DNA of 30,120 nt from Apostichopus parvimensis (Eukaryota > Echinodermata > Holothuroidea > Aspidochirotida > Stichopodidae), in contig KN883015.1 of NCBI GenBank assembly GCA_000934455.1, positions 62,787-92,906 of the forward strand, read 5' to 3'. The notes below the pieces were generated by a model. That model saw nothing but the letters and a program-made list of their open reading frames with translations. It was not told the origin of the DNA and did not search any database. Positions 23,101 to 30,120 of the stretch are shown in pieces. Positions within the stretch are counted from its first letter, which is position 1. Each line of letters begins with the position of its first letter. The translations under genes and the position numbers were made by a program.

Positions 23101-26100
23101 CAAATTCTTTGGAGTTCTTTAATTCTTCAATCACGCAATTTGTTCAATGGGGCATTGCACTATTAGGCTTGAATGGCCATAGAGTTAATACACACTTGCA
23201 AGTTATGAAATCGTCTTCTGACTCTGCATCAAGAATCAAACCAAATGTACAGTTGTCAAAGCCTTTAAACAGACCTCACCTCTAAAATAAGGGACTTTAA
23301 TTCATCGTCCGAAAGGAAGGAAGGTTTATAGTTTGCCTCTTTATAAGAACTAGGGCAACCTGCAAAAGAACGAATTAAAACTGTATATTCATGACTCATC
23401 ATTAAAAAACGTGTCTGTCACTATATGTACAGTACACTCTGTACTATCTGTAGGACTGTATCTATAGTACAAATACATACATATAAATATTTGTGAGGTA
23501 TAAACAGTTATATTCATGAGGTTCATGCATTGGTAAATATTCATGAGGTACAGGCACTAATAAATATTCATGAGGTATATAATATTATACAAATAATGAA
23601 TGGTTATGAGTGCAATAGTGCAAATATTTCATGAGTTGAAAGATGGAATGTTCCATTCAACGAGGCGCAGCCGAGTTGAATGGAACATTCCATCTTTCAA
23701 CGAATGAAATATTTGCACTATTGCACGAATGGAAACCATTCATTATTTGTTTTATACAACACCTTCAAATTTGGATATAATTGGATGTAAAATACACTCA
23801 TGCAACAGATTGTTTTGAACAGACAGGTTTCTCTGCTCTCTTACCATTGAAAAAAGTGCTATCCAAAAAGTATATTGCACGGTTCTATTTCATAGCGTGC
23901 AATATAGCGGATATTGCATGCAATCGACGAGCTATTGACCAATCAAATGGCCGGAATATAATTAGGTGTTGTATAATAATCAATATTCATGAGGTATATA
24001 ATATAAATCAATATTCATGATGTATACGATAGCCGTGTACCAGTGTTACTTTCAAGCTGTAAAATTAATTCATATGTTTACATAGTCAGACGCTAATGGG
24101 AGGATGACTGACCAGTCATTTATTAAACAAAAGGAATGTAAAAGGTCAAAATATGGTACATTTGAGATGCAAGACAATTCACAAGATCCACCTCATAAAG
24201 AATATACACATTCACACAGTGTTTTATACTTTTCTGCATGCCCAGATGAAAAAGTATTAAATTCACCACATATTCAACTTTTCTTAGACTTTGAAAGGAG
24301 AGGGCAAGGGAGCTTATAAGAATTAGAACGGAGGGGTAACTGCCCGATCCTGGATTTTAAAACAAAAGGGGTGGGGCCATGGGGTTGTTGAAGTCAATTT
24401 CCATTCAGGCTGGTCCGGGGGTCCTCGCCAAATGGGTTATGTGCCTGGGTAAATATGGATTGTAAGAGGGAGGCAAGGAAAGAACTGTTTCTTTCACGAC
24501 AAATACCTCTGATGGTCTTCATGTGTTGCACAGCCATACGTAGGATGGTGAGTTTATCCAATTTAGACTTCATGGCGTTGCAAGTTGGAATCATGCCACT
24601 CAACTCCTGTATGTACGTGTTCATTTTCTCTCGTCTCTTCTTCTCGATTGCACTGTGGGTTTGTCTGGTGGTGATGAAATTGAGGTCAAAGTAACATCAT
24701 CATCTTCAGTTTTGAAGCCGGATGACTTTAGGCCCCCTCCCCAAAAAGTAATTAAATTAATTTTGATACAGCAAGTGCTGTTTTTTGTTGTAGAACAATG
24801 CGGACCATATTAAAACACCCCTATCGGTCCAGTTTGTAATTTTCTTTTCAAAACCCTTTTAATTATTTTTTGGAGAAATAACCATTTTAAAGTGTCTGAG
24901 GTTCATCAATTTAAGTGACAGCTGGACTATACAGTCGAATACACGGACCGTCGGGTCGGTTCGGCCCTCAGATGCGACACAAAACTCACCAAATGTCATT
25001 CAAGGATGCTCTGTCATATCTTTGTCAAAATTTCAATTTTTTTTTTTTGGCTAATTCCAAAAGTAACACAAAGAGGTAACGTTTTACATTGAGGGGCTGC
25101 ATCGAGGAGTTGAAGTTGGTATTAATGAGATTAATATCTTATAGGTGAATATCTTGACAAGGGGAACGGCTATGGAACATTAAAATTAAATAAACGTTAA
25201 AATTATGCCAACAGGTCATCCTCTGAAGCTTCCCCCAAAACACTTTGTAGAAAAAAAAAATGTAATATTATGTCACTTATCAAGAAGGCATTTTCCTTTC
25301 AAACCATTTCCAACAAAATTTGAAATTTTTAACAATGCAACGACCATTTATCTCTAAAATCTCCCCACCCTCACCCCCACCCCCCTTCTCCCACTCCAGC
25401 TTCCAGAAGATCTATGTACAGAGAGGTTGGATTTACAGACACTCGTTAACTACGGGACATAACATTGAATCCAGTGTTACAACAAAGTTGTGGTTATTTC
25501 TGTAACCCAAGGAATATCATCAGAATAGGCTTTTATACTTCACTAATGGTAGATATCGGAAAGAGGTGATGGACCATGACCCGGATGATGGTCAAGGGGG
25601 GGGGGCACAGGGGGATTAATAAATTACCAGTTATTAGGCCAGGTAGATGGGAAGGTGCAATACTGTAGTAGAGTCGAGACGGGTAAGGGAGGAAGGAGTG
25701 CAGTCAATCTCTGATGTAATAACCCAAAATAAATTGACACATTCTATCAAGCTAAGATGTCCTCCAAGATGTTTAAACCAAATGGTAAAGTTTTAGAAAT
25801 GAGTGGCTAACATTGGATGATAATACTATTTAAGGTTTTAAATGGAAAACTTTGGATGTAACAACTAAAATTTAACTTACTTGGAGACCTTCTTCATGGG
25901 CGAACCGTCTTCTGAGGGACCAGTCACGATACTATCATCGTCACTGTCCTCTCTACAGAAATGATACAAGATGAGAACGTGATCAAACAAATCAATAAGT
26001 TACAAGAGCCCAACAGGCACTACGGTTCCTAATTGCTTAGCGGACTATTCAAGTGTGGTATGTCAGCACATACACAGGGTTTTCGTTAGTAGCCGGGACC

Positions 26101-27927
26101 CGGGTCAAATGACCCGCCTACTGCACGTACATGACCCGGCTACTTTGCGACGCTCAGTAAAAAAAAAAAAATGACGAAAAAAAATCGAGAGGAATAAATA
26201 CCCACAACCAGGTCATAAAAAAAAGAAAAATAGGACAGAAGAAAGGGGTGATTGGGAGAGGGCAATATCATTAACCAAACAGCCGTATATTGCACCATTT
26301 TGCATCTAGAGACTTTTTAAATTGCAATTTTCCGGCAAAGGGGAGGGGGGCACCCCCTCCTCTTAGACCCCTCCCCCATGCCGGCGTACAGACAGTCCCG
26401 CCTACTTTTCAACTTGACCCACCTACTACATTTCTTAACAAAAACCCTGCATACATGTACAGTACAGAACCAGCTCTAAACCAACAACTGTAATCAAAGT
26501 ACGGATACATTCTGACATACTGTAAGGTTGTGGAGTTATTGCAAATTTAAAATTTTGGCTCCTCCTCAAAAAGTGTGCCTGATAAAATTATATTGCACCT
26601 AAATGGTCCCAAAAATATTTGGCTCAAACAAAGTGGCTCAAAAGATATTTGCCCCACAAAATTGAACCCACAAAATGTGGGCCTAAATGGTCCCAAACAT
26701 ATTGGCCTAACAAATTTTGGCCCAAAGAATGTGTCCCAATATGCATGTGAGGTGGAAATACAATTTGGGCCCACCAAGCCCAAACTTGGGCCCGGATGTT
26801 TTGGGGCACAGATAGTCACAAAAATAAAGGCCTCAATGTACCAGCTAATAAACAACAACAGTATATATAACAAGTTTGATTAAAATCCAACTCAAAAGTT
26901 GCAGTATTATTGCAATGTAAAGATTTTTACGTTTGATCCCATAACCTCATTGATATTCGTAAAAATGATAGTGCACACCTTCTCACTATAAAATACATCT
27001 ACATATCAAGTATGACAATATCCATCGCTCCATTGTTGAGATATCACAGATGCACACACACACACAGACGCTTACACATGCCCGGCAACCTGACTGCATA
27101 CTGTAGGTCCAGCAAAGTACCAAAGAGGTACAGTAACAGTGAAAATCCAGCAATTGGTGGGGCATGTCCCAATCAATTTTAATCACTGATCTGAAAATTT
27201 GTGATTACATTTTCACATTTTTTTGTGATTCAGGATTTAAAAATACAGGAAACAGAATACTGATCGACAAGTTGAATGGCTGTGTAAATTATGAAAAAAC
27301 AAAAATATTTTGTCTTCGTTTTGGTGTTTCCGGCTATGCATCATTCTATGATAATTTACTGTCATTTTCCATTTTTCCGGTAGGGCCCCCCATTATTTAC
27401 AAACACACACAGACAGCGTGTGTATGGCTGGTACAGGTAGGTGTTGTTTTTAATATGTTTCAAGTCTAGATATACTGATACTGTAGATGTGAGGGCAGCG
27501 ATTCTGCTATAAAAAGTCTGTGTGTTCTGAAAGCTCTGTTTTATAACGACGTTCTACCATGATGTTTCACATTGCCTATATATGACAAAGAATGAATAAA
27601 TTCATACAAAAGTAAAATAGTAAAATAGTAAAATAGTAAAAAGTACATAGAGAAAAATACAAAGTAAAAAGTACATAGTAAAAAGTACATATTAAAATGA
27701 GGACATAGTAAAATTTGGTGAATAATTTTACGCAGCGTTCTGCGATCCAATTACCAGATTAATATTCCCTGCCAAGTTCTTTCCGTAGAATTTTATAAAG
27801 ATCTAATTATATCTATAGATATTGATTATTTTACAGAGCGCTTTTACAAACATAACAAAATTTGTCAAACTGTCACAATTTCTTACCCTCCTGATTCCAG
27901 AACGAATGAATGTTTGCGTTTATTCAT
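13841..27927 (-). CDS. BMAL1: BMAL circadian bHLH-PAS transcription factor (ARNTL/cycle orthologue; whole gene, 14 coding exons)
   Basis: BMAL pairs with CLOCK, binds E-boxes in the nucleus and drives period and cryptochrome genes. Coding exons from 5' to 3': 27887-27927, 25881-25952, 24507-24664, 23280-23359, 22258-22350, 21640-21757, 20300-20458, 19708-19847, 18817-18929, 18185-18291, 17328-17478, 15867-15955, 14389-14582 (with 50 N) and 13841-14106. Phases agree at every junction, giving about 590 residues. The bHLH spans residues 38-91, with the E-box-reading H41, E45 and R49 in [14 protein letters not shown] and then [20 protein letters not shown] spans about 91-240 ([44 protein letters not shown]) and PAS-B about 295-411 ([49 protein letters not shown]). 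The C-terminus keeps the BMAL transactivation and CRY-binding region ([16 protein letters not shown]). The start ATG is preceded by an in-frame TAA. The linker after PAS-B is shorter than in vertebrates. No frame defects were seen. The vertebrate paralogue name (1 or 2) cannot be decided. Confidence 0.95.
14389..14582 (-). CDS. BMAL1: BMAL coding exon 13, interrupted by assembly gap
   Basis: Begins [18 protein letters not shown] after CATCCTGCAG, the counterpart of human KIGRMIAEEIMEIHR. After the gap it reads [16 protein letters not shown] and ends NIPSPSN. The frames on the two sides of the gap do not agree for exactly 50 bases, so the gap size is a placeholder. The 3' border is best placed at AAT G followed by GCAAGT, a GC-type donor (14388-14387). 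Confidence 0.75.
14478..14527. other. assembly gap, 50 N
   Basis: A run of exactly 50 N inside BMAL coding exon 13. Its true length should be 1 modulo 3 longer than 50 to keep the exon in frame. Confidence 0.98.
14887..14921 (+). other. G-quadruplex-capable tract
   Basis: Five runs of three or more G (7, 5, 3, 4 and 3 long) separated by 1 to 5 bases on the plus strand, which is the template strand of BMAL intron 12. Folding is inferred from the pattern only. Confidence 0.6.
15818..15858 (+). repeat. duplicate of the start of the orphan exon at 11183
   Basis: Positions 15824-15858 match 11189-11223 in 34 of 35 bases, on the same strand and in the same reading frame. Here an ATG (15818-15820) precedes it, giving [14 protein letters not shown]. 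The match stops abruptly at both ends. It lies directly against the 5' splice site of BMAL intron 12 on the other strand. Confidence 0.8.
15867..15955 (-). CDS. BMAL1: BMAL coding exon 12
   Basis: Reads [14 protein letters not shown], then [12 protein letters not shown], between acceptor CGGTAACAG and donor GTGAGT. It lies in the variable linker after PAS-B and has little similarity to vertebrate BMAL1. It is supported by phase fit on both sides (TT+A and G+GT) and good splice sites. The long open frame overlapping it (15709-16401) is an artefact of the adjoining minisatellite. Confidence 0.8.
16051..16731. repeat. 13-bp minisatellite, about 52 copies
   Basis: A tandem array with plus-strand consensus CTGGATATAGCGC and variants such as CTGGATACAGCGC, CTGGATATAGTGT and CTAGATATAGCAC, in BMAL intron 11. 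Because 3 x 13 nt is 39 nt, it reads as a 13-residue peptide repeat ([13 protein letters not shown]-like) in every minus-strand frame, creating false open frames of 112 and 230 codons. Confidence 0.95.
16907..17218. repeat. diverged tandem repeat, about 3 copies of 95-125 bp
   Basis: The landmark TCTCAGTAGGTT (TCTCGGTAGGTT in copy 2) recurs at 16907, 17033 and 17129, with AATTCAAGAGATTC and CCAAGCCACAGAT recurring between. It adjoins the 13-bp array in the same intron. Confidence 0.8.
17286..17313. repeat. (GAA)n-rich simple repeat
   Basis: An imperfect GAA/AAG run just inside BMAL intron 11, 15 bp past the exon 11 donor. Confidence 0.85.
17328..17478 (-). CDS. BMAL1: BMAL coding exon 11: end of PAS-B
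   Basis: Reads [20 protein letters not shown], then [19 protein letters not shown]. The second part is nearly identical to human [17 protein letters not shown]. Acceptor TCAACAG, donor GTGAGT. Confidence 0.96.
17479..18184 (-). other. BMAL intron 10
   Basis: Contains a short hairpin (TATCGCAAT at 17582-17590 with its inverse at 17631-17639) and a (CA)n run at about 17956-17972. Nothing else seen. Confidence 0.6.
18185..18291 (-). CDS. BMAL1: BMAL coding exon 10: PAS-B
   Basis: Reads [20 protein letters not shown], then [15 protein letters not shown]. Human has [20 protein letters not shown] here. Acceptor TTGTTTAG, donor GTGAGA. Confidence 0.96.
18817..18929 (-). CDS. BMAL1: BMAL coding exon 9: start of PAS-B
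   Basis: Starts [14 protein letters not shown] after TTTCTCAG and ends [18 protein letters not shown] plus the split arginine codon. The donor is the weak GTTCGA, but the AG+A join to exon 10 reproduces the conserved VDQRAT. Confidence 0.93.
18930..19707 (-). other. BMAL intron 8
   Basis: AT-rich, with (TTA)n simple repeat at about 19667-19691. No other feature seen. Confidence 0.6.
19708..19847 (-). CDS. BMAL1: BMAL coding exon 8: PAS-A to PAS-B linker
   Basis: Reads [18 protein letters not shown], then [16 protein letters not shown]. It parallels human [10 protein letters not shown] and NEGCNLSCLVAIGR. Acceptor TTTCAG, donor GTATGA. Confidence 0.95.
19963..19995 (+). other. G-quadruplex-capable tract
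   Basis: Six G runs of three or more in 33 bases on the plus strand, in BMAL intron 7. On the sense strand this is a C-rich stretch about 115 nt before exon 8. Pattern only. Confidence 0.6.
20300..20458 (-). CDS. BMAL1: BMAL coding exon 7: end of PAS-A
   Basis: Reads [33 protein letters not shown] and [17 protein letters not shown]. The SRRSFFCRM motif is the PAS-A core strand seen in human ARRSFFCRM. Acceptor TTCCTCAG, donor GTAAGG. The 134-codon plus-strand open frame over it is a shadow. Confidence 0.95.
20677..20694. repeat. 18-bp perfect palindrome
   Basis: TTCCGCGAATTCGCGGAA is its own reverse complement, in BMAL intron 6, within sequence with further CGG/CGCGAA motifs. Confidence 0.9.
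21099..21548. repeat. 50-bp minisatellite, about 9 copies with alternating variants
   Basis: The core GGTTACCAGGTCACTCTTGA, then CATGGTTGCTAAGGGTGTA, recurs every 49-50 bp (for example at 21149, 21199 and 21298). From the third unit, an A form (GTGCTAAAAGGTTACCAGGTC) alternates with a B form (GGGCTTAATGACTACGAGCTC). Lies in BMAL intron 6, 92 bp past the exon 6 donor. Confidence 0.92.
21640..21757 (-). CDS. BMAL1: BMAL coding exon 6: PAS-A
   Basis: Reads [20 protein letters not shown], then [19 protein letters not shown]. Human has [20 protein letters not shown] and EQLSSSDTAPRERLIDAK. Acceptor TTTTTCAG, donor GTGAGT. Confidence 0.97.
21951..22205. repeat. diverged tandem repeat, about 2.3 copies of 110-116 bp
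   Basis: GACATTGACAAGCCAGG at 21955, GACGTTGCCAAAAAACCGG at 22071 and GACATTGACAAACCAGG at 22180 mark successive copies. ATGATGTACCTCAGAGCACA recurs with small changes between them. Lies in BMAL intron 5. Confidence 0.8.
22258..22350 (-). CDS. BMAL1: BMAL coding exon 5: PAS-A
   Basis: Reads [20 protein letters not shown], then [11 protein letters not shown]. Human has [20 protein letters not shown] and ESVFKIL. Acceptor TTATGTAG, donor GTAAGC. Confidence 0.96.
22351..23279 (-). other. BMAL intron 4
   Basis: A C-rich run near 22410-22430. Otherwise AT-rich sequence with no recognised feature. Confidence 0.6.
23280..23359 (-). CDS. BMAL1: BMAL coding exon 4: start of PAS-A
   Basis: Reads [20 protein letters not shown], then LKSLILE. 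Human has [19 protein letters not shown]. Acceptor TTTTGCAG, donor GTGAGG. Confidence 0.96.
23485..24030. repeat. 26-bp tandem repeat, about 6 copies, split by an inserted element
   Basis: Units based on AATATTCATGAGGTA start at about 23485, 23510, 23536 and 23563. They resume at 23982 and 24010 after the foldback element, so the element appears to have inserted into a pre-existing array. Confidence 0.75.
23582..23981. mobile_element. foldback (palindromic) non-autonomous DNA element
   Basis: A long imperfect palindrome has a left arm from about 23584 to 23662 and a right arm from about 23675 to 23757. They pair over stretches such as AATGGAACATTCCATCTTTC and ATATTTGCACTATTGCAC, around a short GAGGCGCAGCCGA centre. 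ATTATACAA at the left edge has its inverse TTGTATAAT at 23970-23978. An internal TTATACAACACCT (about 23752-23764) is also inverted at the right end (AGGTGTTGTATAA). No coding capacity. This fits a foldback MITE, perhaps two nested copies. Confidence 0.75.
24507..24664 (-). CDS. BMAL1: BMAL coding exon 3: bHLH domain
   Basis: Reads [20 protein letters not shown], then [20 protein letters not shown] and AVQHMKTIR. The basic-region H, E and R that read the E-box are present, and the loop and helix 2 are nearly identical to human BMAL1 ([20 protein letters not shown]). Acceptor CACCACCAG, donor GTATTT. Confidence 0.97.
24665..25880 (-). other. BMAL intron 2
   Basis: No gene or clear repeat seen. 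A G9 run lies near 25597-25605. Confidence 0.6.
25881..25952 (-). CDS. BMAL1: BMAL coding exon 2: acidic N-terminal segment
   Basis: Reads [16 protein letters not shown], then SPMKKVSK, joining to QTHSAIEK of the bHLH. Acceptor CTGTAG, donor GTAAGT. It is acidic and serine-rich, with no strong similarity to vertebrates. Phase fit and placement support it. Confidence 0.88.
26075..26449. mobile_element. 375-bp non-autonomous DNA transposon with terminal inverted repeats
   Basis: The left end CAGGGTTTTCGTTA and right end TAACAAAAACCCTG are inverted copies with one mismatch. Further in, TGACCCGCCTACT and GTAGGTGGGTCAA also pair. The 6-mer CATACA directly abuts both ends (26069-26074 and 26450-26455), as expected of a target-site duplication. 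The interior has no transposase, so it is non-autonomous. The CAGGG end recalls hAT-type elements, but a 6-bp duplication is not typical of hAT, so the superfamily is left open. Lies in BMAL intron 1. Confidence 0.75.
26589..26810. repeat. degenerate short repeat of TTTGGCCCA-like words
   Basis: Words such as TTTGGCTCAAACAAA, TGGGCCTAAATGGTCCCAAA, TTGGCCTAACAAA and TTTGGCCCAAAGAA follow each other at about 14-21 bp spacing. The array leaves both strands open for more than 100 codons and repeats a GPKNI-like peptide, so these frames are not evidence of a gene. Confidence 0.6.
27611..27714. repeat. short tandem array of AGTAAAAT / GTAAAAAGTACATA units
   Basis: An 8-bp unit (AGTAAAAT) about four times, passing into about four copies of a 14-bp GTAAAAAGTACATA unit, in BMAL intron 1. 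Confidence 0.85.
27887..27927 (-). CDS. BMAL1: BMAL coding exon 1
   Basis: ATG at 27925-27927, product [13 protein letters not shown] plus a split codon, donor GTAAGA at 27886. The NKRK start resembles the NRKRK nuclear-localisation motif near the N-terminus of vertebrate BMAL1. An in-frame TAA lies shortly upstream, so no longer N-terminus is coded in this exon; alternative promoters cannot be excluded. Confidence 0.82.
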
Positions 27928-28588
27928 TGTGGTGTTTTGACTGACAGACCTTGGTTAGTGGTTCTTCACTATTCCTTACAAAATGACAGGTTGTCCTTTT
28001 CAATATGTGTTCACTGTAAGAAAAAGAAACAAATTTAAATTAATGTAAAGCTTGTTATCTTGAGTAAATTCATGCTCAAGATATACATTTTTTTCATAGC
28101 ATAATAAGGTCGTAAAGTCTATTACATTTTCATTTATTGATCCTTTTTTATCAACCATCAAGTGGCAATGTATCAAATTCCTATAGTGGGTTTAAACGTG
28201 GAGCAAACATGTACACAAACTTCTAAGGGGCTTCAGCTCCCCTCCCCCCTCGAAAAGAAGAACACCAAGGGGGTACCCACCCCCACCCTACTAACAGACA
28301 ATGTTATTAACAAATATCTAATGTACAGTACATAAATATACTAGTATGAAACAAGTGTGTATTGTACATTGGTCTCCCCCCACCCCTCCCCATCCCACAC
28401 CTCCACTAATTACAGAAAAAATATCAAAACAAATTCATGACAAGTATGTTATGTGATGTAATCCCTTCTCCCCCCTCCCTCCACTATCAGACACAACATT
28501 TCCTGATAAACTTAGGTATGATTTTAATAAAATGGATGCCACCAAAGAAATGTTGCCATTGAAAATTGCCACCATGTGGCTCAAAATA

Positions 28589-28599
28589 TGACCCAATAT
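28589..28599 (-). promoter_or_regulatory. RORE-like site upstream of BMAL
   Basis: The minus strand reads ATATTGGGTCA, matching the ROR/REV-ERB response element (WAWNTRGGTCA) except at the second base, about 660 bp upstream of the BMAL ATG and in sense orientation. Vertebrate BMAL1 is controlled through such sites. A single match may be chance. Confidence 0.25.
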
Positions 28600-29583
28600 A
28601 TGCACAAATGCCAGTTTTGCTTACAGTGCCACCTGTGCCCTTTCTAACAGCTTGACCAAAGCAGCAAGTCAAAACAGGTTGAAATTTTTCTTTTGAAACC
28701 CGCAACTTGGATAAATTATAATTCTAAACTAATGTGTTACATAATTTCTATTCATTCATTTGCTCTAAGTTCAATAACTCATAGCTGCATCACCAGTTCA
28801 CTATGAAACATTAAAAAATTTCTACACTATCATGACACCCTTTGATGTATAGTCACTCAAGTGTGCCAATTGTGACCTTCCCCCCCCTCCTCCCCCCTCC
28901 TCCCTTCCCCCAAAATTTCTGGCCCACCAATAGGCACATGTCACTATGCTCTTTTCAAATTACGCTGCCAACATTGATCCTTCCTCACACTTGAAACACT
29001 TTATATCAAAACTTGTGTCCGAATTATTCCATGTACATGGATACAAATTATTAGGCATTGAAATCTACCCAATAATTACCGAGCACTTCAAAACTTTGGT
29101 TTCGAAATGTGCACTGAAGATAATGTACTGTACAGTATATCAGCACAAGAGAATAATCATTTTTTTTGGTACATTGTCTTATTTTACCGCAAAATATTTT
29201 CGCAATTGGTTTCGCAAAATTTTCGCAAAATGGTACCTATACAAAATGGTGATGTTGCTATGCAAGTGTAAAGATGTCACAATGCATGCAGTTTTCTTAC
29301 TTTTCTACATAGGCGCTACTGCCAATACAGTATAGTCTTTCGCGAGAGGCAAACTTCAGTCTTCGACGAAATGCTACGTACACAAAATTTGGAACACTTG
29401 GAATTATTCCCTGATTAGCACATATATGGTATGCAAAAGCCTACTGTAATTGCATGATCGTGCACATAAATTGTTTGCACACTGATTGTGGTGATAAATA
29501 ATATCACTAGAGAATAATTTGATGTACTGCGTTTGAAAGGCATTTCCTTTTTTCATGAAACTGTTTAATCTACATAAGATGAA

Positions 29584-29589
29584 CACGTG
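29584..29589. promoter_or_regulatory. canonical E-box CACGTG upstream of BMAL
   Basis: CACGTG about 1.66 kb upstream of the BMAL ATG. Another lies at 22655-22660 in intron 4. A 6-mer is expected several times in 30 kb, so this is only a candidate. Confidence 0.2.
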
Positions 29590-30120
29590 CAATACAGTGT
29601 GGAGGCCTCTAATACCTGTAGCAAATGAGGCAAAAGGGGGGCATTGGTACAAGGGCTTGACACATTTAATTTTTCATTTCTATCAGTAACTTTTCAACAA
29701 CAAAAAAACTTTCTTGGGGTACAGTAGAGAGAAAAGTCTATGTTGCGGATCACATGCTTCAGTAGGCCTTTTCTATGAATTTACTTTTATTCAGTGTAAC
29801 AAATCACTTTACTTGGAATTTTTTGTAATCTTAGATCACGATCAATCCACCCAATGTTTTGTAAATACTTTCAGCTTCCACTTTAGCATTAGCTTTTGCT
29901 CAGATTTTTACGCCCACTATCGTAAACAGGTTGTTCTCACCACAAAAAATCCCTGAGCAACAGTTGTTTACGACATTGCTGAACACATCTGAAGCATTTC
30001 CTATGATCATAAGGTGATGTTTTTTTGTTTCTTTCCGACGCTGGTCATCGAAGTCAATACGCAAAAATGTTCTGTTTGGCCATATTAGCAGAATAATCTG
30101 CTACAGTATACTAACACATA

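Larger units (their letters stand above)
28000..30120. other. region upstream of BMAL, no gene recognised
   Basis: Should hold the BMAL promoter and any non-coding first exons. The 129-codon frame at 28946-29335 (plus) and the 72-codon frame at 28487-28705 (minus) have no recognisable domains or splice context, and I judge them chance. TTTCGCAAAAT-like words repeat at 29190-29232. Confidence 0.5.

Noticed and set aside
23485-24030. CRISPR-like regular spacing of AATATTCATGAGG
   Set aside because: Eukaryotic intron; the repeats are short, degenerate and directly tandem with no unique spacers.
26547-26883. Open frames of 108 codons (minus) and 102 codons (plus) over the same DNA
   Set aside because: Both come from the GGCCCAAA-type degenerate repeat; no domain, splice context or homology.
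28487-28705. 72-codon minus-strand frame rich in Cys and Gly
   Set aside because: No family recognised and no signal peptide or splice sites to support it.
28946-29335. 129-codon plus-strand open frame upstream of BMAL
   Set aside because: AT-rich composition, no recognisable motif, no neighbouring exon; likely chance.

Overview
This is a eukaryotic, intron-rich, AT-rich nuclear window. It is most likely from a marine invertebrate deuterostome; an echinoderm is my best guess, at low confidence, and I have no species-level evidence. Protein-coding sequence is only about a tenth of the window. The coding sequence falls into two complete multi-exon genes on the minus strand and the broken 3' end of a third gene on the plus strand. 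The rest is introns and intergenic DNA with short non-autonomous DNA transposons, a tRNA-derived SINE, minisatellites and simple repeats. I saw no LTR or virus-like element.

Region by region. (1) About 206-2258, plus strand: four exons matching the C-terminal part of the RNA cytidine acetyltransferase NAT10. Splice sites are largely kept, but the reading frame is broken three times, so this is a decayed or duplicated copy running in from upstream of the window. (2) 3297-7475, minus: a full HSPBP1 gene (Hsp70 nucleotide-exchange factor) of six coding exons and 341 codons, with no breaks. It converges tail-to-tail with the NAT10-like gene. (3) 7476-13840: a gene-poor stretch with two short inverted-repeat elements, a SINE and one orphan coding-like exon on the plus strand. 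(4) 13841-27927, minus: a full BMAL (ARNTL/cycle) circadian gene. It has 14 coding exons and about 590 codons, with bHLH, PAS-A, PAS-B and the C-terminal transactivation region all present. A 50-N assembly gap lies inside its 13th coding exon. Its introns hold most of the minisatellites and transposon relics. (5) 27928-30120: upstream of BMAL, with no gene recognised; one RORE-like site and one canonical E-box.

How the genes relate. BMAL is the positive-arm clock transcription factor (partner of CLOCK), and its CRY-sensitive C-terminal region is conserved. HSPBP1 lies directly downstream on the same strand but has an unrelated role in chaperone cycling. NAT10 acetylates cytidine in rRNA and tRNA. 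Nothing suggests the three form a functional unit. I found no new multi-gene system. The most useful observations are the broken NAT10 copy, the probable GC-AG intron and mis-sized gap in BMAL, the orphan exon with a 35-nt duplicate inside BMAL, and several transposon relics with clean inverted repeats.
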